A stretch of 64,000 nt of DNA, from NCBI RefSeq assembly GCF_001570625.1, contig NZ_BBQT01000001.1, positions 62,001 through 126,000 of the forward strand, given 5' to 3'. The notes beneath the pieces were generated by a model. It saw only the letters and a program-made list of their open reading frames with translations. It did no database searches and had not been told where the DNA came from. The first letter of the stretch is position 1. Each line of letters opens with the position of its first letter. A program made the position numbers and the translations under genes. This document shows, piece by piece, positions 61,364 to 64,000 of the stretch. The DNA comes from Syntrophomonas wolfei subsp. methylbutyratica. GTDB lineage: Bacteria; Bacillota; Syntrophomonadia; Syntrophomonadales; Syntrophomonadaceae.

Positions 61364-62403
61364 TACCCATCATCCTTCCCATTGTTTTCTTCTATAATTT
61401 TTCTTGCCGCTCCTTCGTCGGTTATTAACACACTCTCATGCTGATGACTCAAAACGGCTTTGATGGCATCAGCTTTATTCTTTCCTCCAGCTACCGCAGC
61501 GATAATTCCGATATTCTGCAAATCAGGGAATTCCAGCCCTATTCCCGGCACTTCATAGACTATTTTGCCCTTTTTATCAAAATAATATCGAAGAGCTTCT
61601 CCAATTGCCCTCTTTTCTTGCAAATAATCAATTTCCTCAGGAGCCAATCCTCTACGGTTAGCCATTTCCATAGCCGAGCCTATACCATGCAGGAGAATAT
61701 CACTGTTCTTTATGGCTTGAACTACGGTCTTAATATGTACATCATTTTTCAATATCTCCACCGTACTCTCCTCCAGGTTATCAGGAATATGTAAAAGACG
61801 ATATTGGGCACCAATGGCTCCCGCAATCCGGGCGGCTATCACCCCGGCCTGCTGTTCCATTTCCTCCCCCAGTCCACCGCGGGCCGGTACTACCAAAACA
61901 TCTCTGGCATTGATGCCATCACCAAAAGCTGTAGCCATTTCCGCCAAAGTACTTCCCCCGGTTACGGCTACCGTACAAGCAGGATACAAGTTTCTCTTGA
62001 GAAAGCGGGCGGCGGCCCGGCCTAAATCCCGTTTAGCCAAATAATCATCCTGCGAATCCCCTGGAACAATAATAACTTCTCTGAGATTAAACATTTGTTT
62101 AATTCTTTCAGCTAAAGTTTGTGTGTCAAAAATATAGGGTATTAGTTCATCTATATCACCTAATAGTTCTTCACCATATGCCGTCAGACAGATGCCTGCA
62201 GCAGTGAAATAAACCGCCCCCCTTGATCTCAGCAGTTCCATCTCACTTCTTACCATTCTCTCACTAAGTCCCAGCTCTTTACCCAATTGTCTTCTTCCCA
62301 CTGGTTGGTGGTGAAGTATCTGTCGCAACAAACGATATCTTGTTTCCATAATCTCCAGGCTTTCCGGAGCAAAACGCTGTACGATGGTAAAAAATCTATC
62401 CAT
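61363..62403 (-). CDS. cggR: Central glycolytic genes regulator (SorC family)
   Basis: A 346-residue repressor. Residues 20-60 are an HTH (GRRQLGKELGLSERMVRSEM); residues 85-340 are the SorC sugar-binding domain (VAVTGGSTLAEMATAF, VVPARGGLGEEMEQQAGVIA, DILLHGIGSAMEMANRRGL). CggR represses the gap operon when fructose-1,6-bisphosphate is low. It heads the operon cggR-gap-pgk-tpiA-gpmI-eno as in Bacillus. A matching operator-like palindrome lies 26-61 bases upstream. Confidence 0.94.
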   Translation of the reverse strand: MDRFFTIVQRFAPESLEIMETRYRLLRQILHHQPVGRRQLGKELGLSERMVRSEMELLRSRGAVYFTAAGICLTAYGEELLGDIDELIPYIFDTQTLAERIKQMFNLREVIIVPGDSQDDYLAKRDLGRAAARFLKRNLYPACTVAVTGGSTLAEMATAFGDGINARDVLVVPARGGLGEEMEQQAGVIAARIAGAIGAQYRLLHIPDNLEESTVEILKNDVHIKTVVQAIKNSDILLHGIGSAMEMANRRGLAPEEIDYLQEKRAIGEALRYYFDKKGKIVYEVPGIGLEFPDLQNIGIIAAVAGGKNKADAIKAVLSHQHESVLITDEGAARKIIEENNGKDDG

Positions 62404-62428
62404 AATCTATCCTTTTCCAAGTTTATTC

Positions 62429-62464
62429 CGGGACTCAATTTAATATTAGGGACAAAATTGTCCC
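62429..62464 (-). promoter_or_regulatory. Candidate CggR operator of the glycolytic operon
   Basis: GGGACAAAATTGTCCC (62449-62464) is a 7-bp inverted repeat, with a further CGGGAC at 62429-62434, 19-20 bases away, the same two-repeat spacing as in the Bacillus CggR operator. It lies just upstream of cggR and overlaps a TAATAT -10-like element. Confidence 0.65.
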
Positions 62465-62535
62465 ATTAGGCACAAATATTTTTAGGAAATATTCTTTTTT
62501 GATGTCACTGCAAAAAGTTATAAATATGCATTAGC

Positions 62536-62881
62536 TTGCATAAATATACCGCTCCAGCGTCCTTAATAGCGACCGAAGGGAGCATCAGTTGTGCCCGACA
62601 GGGCGCTTCGCATGGGCAACACCTGCGGCTTGTCTCGTGGCTCAAGGGGTGCCGCGCCTCCCATCCTGGTCACAACCTTAATAGTGACACCCGCAGGGTG
62701 GAACACCAGGAGTACCCGCAGGGTGATAGCGCTCTCGCGACGTCCTGTCGCTCGCCCCCTTTCGCCTGCTCGCCTTCGCCGGTGCAACCTTAATAGTGAC
62801 ATCCGAAGGATGGAACATCAGGAGTACCCGCAGGGTGCTGCATCCATGCTTCGCCAACGCTCGCTTTGTATATTTATGCAA
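62536..62881. repeat. Dispersed intergenic repeat, long copy C with terminal inverted repeats
   Basis: 346 bases bounded by a perfect 14-bp inverted repeat: TTGCATAAATATAC (62536-62549) and GTATATTTATGCAA (62868-62881). Inside are two similar units (62674-62725 and 62786-62837, 112 bases apart) starting AACCTTAATAGTGACA and ending AGTACCCGCAGGGTG. No real gene. Parts of the same sequence lie near 53873 and 55156. It looks like a MITE- or REP-type dispersed repeat. Confidence 0.8.
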
Positions 62882-63071
62882 CCCTCATGCAACAAAAGGG
62901 GTTTTTGCAGTAGAGTCTTTTTTTAATATTATATCACAATAGGATAAAATGATGCACATTAGAAAAAATCTACCTGTTGCAAAGGCTTTCCGAATTTTCC
63001 AAAATAAAGCTAGCCAAAGCAGAATTCTATTGTAAAATAATTAATAGGGTAATCTAAGGGGGAATATTAAA

Positions 63072-63383
63072 TTGAAAGATATTGATTTTCAGAATCTGGT
63101 GATTGAACAATTATCGCAAATAAATTGCCGCTTGGATAAACTGGATGAGGGACAGGCTAAACTGGAAACTGGTCAAGCTAAACTCGAAGCCGGTCAGGCT
63201 AAATTGGAAGCTAGACAAGCTAAACTCGAAACCCAGGTAACTAAACTCGAAACCCAGGTAACTAAAATACAAAAAGATGTTAACGTTATCAAGCGGGATT
63301 TAAAAGGTGTTTGGTCTGATATTGGCCGTCTGGATAAGCGTTTAACTTCTCAAGAAAACGAGATTGACTCTCTAAGACGGTAA
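63072..63383 (+). CDS. Short coiled-coil protein with heptad repeats
   Basis: A 103-residue protein starting at TTG after AAGGGGGA. The N-terminus is NLVIEQLSQINCRLDKLDEG; then heptads of the type GQAKLEA or TKLETQV repeat about 7 times (residues 25-72), followed by another helix. The heptads are encoded by imperfect 21-base DNA repeats (63150-63270). Small proteins of this kind occur widely in Clostridia; the function is unknown. The repeats may vary in number between strains. Confidence 0.8.
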   Translation: MKDIDFQNLVIEQLSQINCRLDKLDEGQAKLETGQAKLEAGQAKLEARQAKLETQVTKLETQVTKIQKDVNVIKRDLKGVWSDIGRLDKRLTSQENEIDSLRR

Positions 63384-63470
63384 AGCGACTGCTATATCGA
63401 AGCCCCCGCCCTACTTTTGTCGTTGCATATATGAAGCAGTTTGGGTTGCTAATGAAAGGAAGTTGCGCAG

Positions 63471-63887
63471 ATGGAACTCGACCAATGCCTGAATTTTGTT
63501 CTTACCAAGGCTCAACAATCGGTACATCAACTTTTTAAAGCCGAGCTAATGCCCTACGGGGTAACCCCTGGACAATATTCCGTTCTCAAGTGCCTTTGGA
63601 AAGACAACGGTCAAACCGTAAAGCAACTGGCAGAACACCTATATCTGGACAGTTCAACCGTCACCGGTATTCTCGATCGTATGGAACAAAAAGGAATGAT
63701 TAAAAAAAAGGCTGATCCGAAAGATCGGCGTGCCCTGCAAGTCTTACTGACCGAAAAGGGTCAGGACCTCGAAGAACCCTTGACCCAGGCCATCCTCAAT
63801 GCCAACAAAAAGGCCTTGCGGCAAATGGATGAAAATCAATTCGAATCGCTTAAAGAACTTCTGCACAAACTAAGCCCCGGCAACTAA
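63471..63887 (+). CDS. MarR-family transcriptional regulator
   Basis: A 138-residue winged-helix regulator: VTPGQYSVLKCLWKDNGQTV, KQLAEHLYLDSSTVTGILDR (recognition helix) and ADPKDRRALQVLLTEKGQDL (wing). MarR proteins are dimeric repressors often released by small aromatic ligands. AAAGGAAG site upstream. A promoter with a nearby inverted repeat 40-60 bases downstream suggests it controls the next gene, outside the window. Confidence 0.94.
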   Translation: MELDQCLNFVLTKAQQSVHQLFKAELMPYGVTPGQYSVLKCLWKDNGQTVKQLAEHLYLDSSTVTGILDRMEQKGMIKKKADPKDRRALQVLLTEKGQDLEEPLTQAILNANKKALRQMDENQFESLKELLHKLSPGN

Positions 63888-63902
63888 TCCGGGGCTTTTT
63901 TT
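63873..63902 (+). terminator. Intrinsic terminator of marR-type gene
   Basis: AGCCCCGG (63873-63880) pairs perfectly with CCGGGGCT (63889-63896), then seven T. The stop codon of the gene lies in the loop. Confidence 0.93.
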
Positions 63903-63920
63903 GTCGAATAAAGAAAAATG

Positions 63921-63969
63921 ATTGGTGTACAAACTAATGGTTGACAACATATATTTCCGGTTTTACAAT
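63921..63969 (+). promoter_or_regulatory. Promoter with operator-like repeat for the gene right of the window
   Basis: TTGACA (63941-63946), 17-base spacer, TACAAT (63964-63969). Just upstream, ATTGGT (63921) and ACTAAT (63932-63937) form an imperfect inverted repeat that could be a MarR-type operator. Confidence 0.65.
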
Positions 63970-64000
63970 GCTTACAAGGGCAGTTTTTGGTTTAGAGTAA

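Noticed and set aside
62536-62881. Repeated units could suggest a CRISPR array
   Set aside because: Only two similar units with a 112-base period, unequal sequence, no short regular spacers and no cas genes.
63150-63270. 21-base tandem repeats as a possible CRISPR or iteron
   Set aside because: They are in frame and encode heptads of a coiled coil; no spacers.

Overview
The right part of the window (about 49.5-64 kb) is the chromosome of a Gram-positive-type Firmicute, most likely a member of the Clostridia. The evidence is the leftward cluster cggR-gap-pgk-tpiA-gpmI-eno, secG-esterase, an HD-domain gene, rnr-smpB and ssrA (tmRNA, tag AEDNFALAA), a synteny typical of low-GC Gram-positive bacteria, with strong GGAGG ribosome binding sites. 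I cannot name the species from sequence alone. Three copies of a dispersed, non-coding repeat with TTGCATAAATATAC ends lie between these housekeeping genes.

The middle (about 13.4-49.2 kb) is a nearly complete tailed prophage, read rightward. An early block holds a sigma-region-4 protein, DUF2800 nuclease, DUF2815 protein, family-A DNA polymerase, BRO antirepressor, VapE-type primase-helicase, VRR-NUC, SNF2-like helicase and an ArpU/DUF1492-like late regulator. It is followed by HNH, small terminase, ParB-methyltransferase, large terminase, portal, ClpP-like protease, HK97-type capsid, connectors, tail tube, a frameshifted tail chaperone pair, tape measure, distal tail proteins, holin and amidase: a siphovirus-type virion. 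After a strong terminator come two small genes and two tandem large serine recombinases. They end about 0.3 kb from the 3' end of the tmRNA gene, so the element is probably inserted next to ssrA. Its other end lies left of the window.

The left part (1-13.1 kb) is read leftward and is a defence island. It starts at the point where a temperate phage would normally carry its repressor. The first three genes overlap: an unrecognised 293-residue protein, a 945-residue NACHT NTPase, and a 166-residue DUF6650-like protein. All three carry the same roughly 24-residue motif rich in N, Q, G and I (at the C-terminus of the first and the N-termini of the other two), which looks like a bacterial amyloid signalling sequence. 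A small HTH protein, an SNF2-like helicase of the PLD-helicase type, a DUF4391 protein and the Mod and Res subunits of a type III-like restriction system follow, perhaps in the same transcript.

The most notable non-coding signal is a roughly 72-nt element found three times in the phage, before the replication block, before the zinc-ribbon/BRO genes and before the recombinase block. TACTCAA lies exactly 19 nt before a TGTCCTGTGGAT core in all copies, the start codon follows 52-53 nt after the core, and the ribosome binding site sits in a hairpin. Other regulatory structures are a hairpin-plus-terminator leader before a DUF3800 gene, inverted 8-bp iterons around an AT-rich segment (possible replication origin), and hairpins with T-runs just before several late genes.
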